This document shows positions 5,783-6,228 of a stretch of DNA of 6,228 nucleotides, in pieces. Every line of letters begins with the position of its first letter. Within the stretch, counting starts at the first letter, position 1. Origin of the DNA: Candidatus Bathyarchaeota archaeon (GTDB lineage: Archaea > Thermoproteota > Bathyarchaeia > RBG-16-48-13 > GCA-020355125); contig JAOZHK010000111.1 in assembly GCA_026014905.1 (NCBI GenBank), positions 1 through 6,228 of the forward strand, read 5' to 3'. The position numbers and the translations under genes are program-made. The notes below the pieces were generated by a model that worked only from the letters and a program-made list of their open reading frames with translations, ran no database searches and had not been told where the DNA came from.

Positions 5783-6228
5783 TTAGAGGAATCCATTTGC
5801 AAAGCGTTCCTGCACTACGATCGCATGATAGATGAAGGTGATGAAGTTGTTCAGGTCAAAGACAGGGAGCCCCGTTGCGTTGTGAAGTGCGTGAGTGTAG
5901 GGAGGCATATTGGCGCACTCGAGCACAAGTGCTCCGATTTTAGGGTGCGTCGTTATCAGTTCTTGTGCGATATGGATCATCTCCTGGGTCACTTGGGTAG
6001 GGTCGATGGTGGTACTGTCATCTAGAATGGCTCGTGCAAACTCAGGTTGATCTTGCATTCCCGCAATAGCCAATGGAATCGAGTCAATTCCAGCAGCCTG
6101 TAGATGCCGGGGCGTTAAGGCAGAGGCATCAGCTGTTAAGAGACCTACTTGTTGATGAGATCCAAGCAGACGATACACGAGGGGTACCATCATCAAGGAA
6201 GAGGTGAAGACAGGAACTCTTACCGCAT
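5783..6228 (-). CDS. Aspartate/glutamate (hydantoin) racemase family protein, 5' end outside the window
   Basis: The frame is open from the right edge to the stop at 5783, giving about 147 C-terminal residues of a family usually near 220-240. The TTG at 6196 is not the real start: upstream codons read AVRVPVFTSSL and join directly to MMVPLVYRLLG, a typical continuous family segment. Visible features are the QVGLLTADASALTP strand-loop and the second catalytic cysteine in VLECANMPPY, which corresponds to the conserved Cys of the C-terminal lobe. The partner cysteine would lie in the missing N-terminal part. The family includes Asp/Glu and hydantoin racemases, and is related to maleate isomerase and arylmalonate decarboxylase, so racemisation is probable but not certain. 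The gene is followed 54 bp later by the DapA-family gene on the same strand, suggesting an operon with this gene first. Confidence 0.85.
   Translation of the reverse strand, partial: AVRVPVFTSSLMMVPLVYRLLGSHQQVGLLTADASALTPRHLQAAGIDSIPLAIAGMQDQPEFARAILDDSTTIDPTQVTQEMIHIAQELITTHPKIGALVLECANMPPYTHALHNATGLPVFDLNNFITFIYHAIVVQERFANGFL

Noticed and set aside
5450..5786. Overlapping plus-strand ORFs opposite the DapA-family gene
   Set aside because: They are low-complexity antisense readings with no family resemblance; the minus-strand frame carries the catalytic Tyr and Lys.

Overview
The window looks like a stretch of bacterial chromosome coding for small-molecule catabolism. It is gene-dense, shows roughly mid-40s percent G+C by eye, has short intergenic gaps, and uses both ATG and TTG starts with modest Shine-Dalgarno sites. 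I see no rRNA, tRNA, CRISPR array, transposase or phage gene. The set of an enolase-superfamily acid dehydratase, a DapA-family lyase, a ThDP decarboxylase-like enzyme, an Asp/Glu-racemase-like protein and an M29/NicX-like metalloenzyme resembles catabolic islands in uncultured, paralog-rich environmental bacteria such as SAR202-type Chloroflexota. That taxonomic guess is weak and rests only on gene content.

Layout, left to right. Positions 1-107 are a leader with two TAGCTAGC-type palindromic clusters. A mandelate racemase/muconate lactonizing enzyme (MR/MLE) homologue (108-1211, +) is followed by a small flavodoxin/WrbA-like protein (1324-1785, +). Converging on it is a COG2309-type metalloenzyme (aminopeptidase T/NicX-like, 1816-2778, -). 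A 285-bp divergent intergenic region (2779-3063) holds three perfect copies of the 9-mer TGATAGAAA and two nested or long inverted repeats, and is the most regulatory-looking stretch of the window. A ThDP-dependent enzyme of the acetolactate synthase/benzoylformate decarboxylase type follows (3079-4698, +). The convergent gap 4699-4810 carries two more GTACTAGCTAGC repeats, a CAAACGTTTG palindrome and a terminator-like hairpin. On the minus strand at the right is a DapA-family aldolase/dehydratase gene (4811-5728) interrupted by one in-frame TAA. Upstream of it in the same apparent operon is an Asp/Glu (hydantoin) racemase-like gene cut by the window edge (5783-6228).

How they may work together (inference): the MR/MLE protein could dehydrate or isomerise a sugar acid or other hydroxy acid. 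The DapA-family enzyme could cleave or dehydrate the resulting 2-keto-3-deoxy acid, and the ThDP enzyme could decarboxylate or ligate a 2-keto acid. The racemase-like and NicX/M29-like proteins would fit a substrate that also contains an amide, amino-acid or N-heterocyclic part. The substrate cannot be read from the sequence. The nonsense codon in the DapA gene means the right-hand operon may be decaying, or the base may be a sequencing error.
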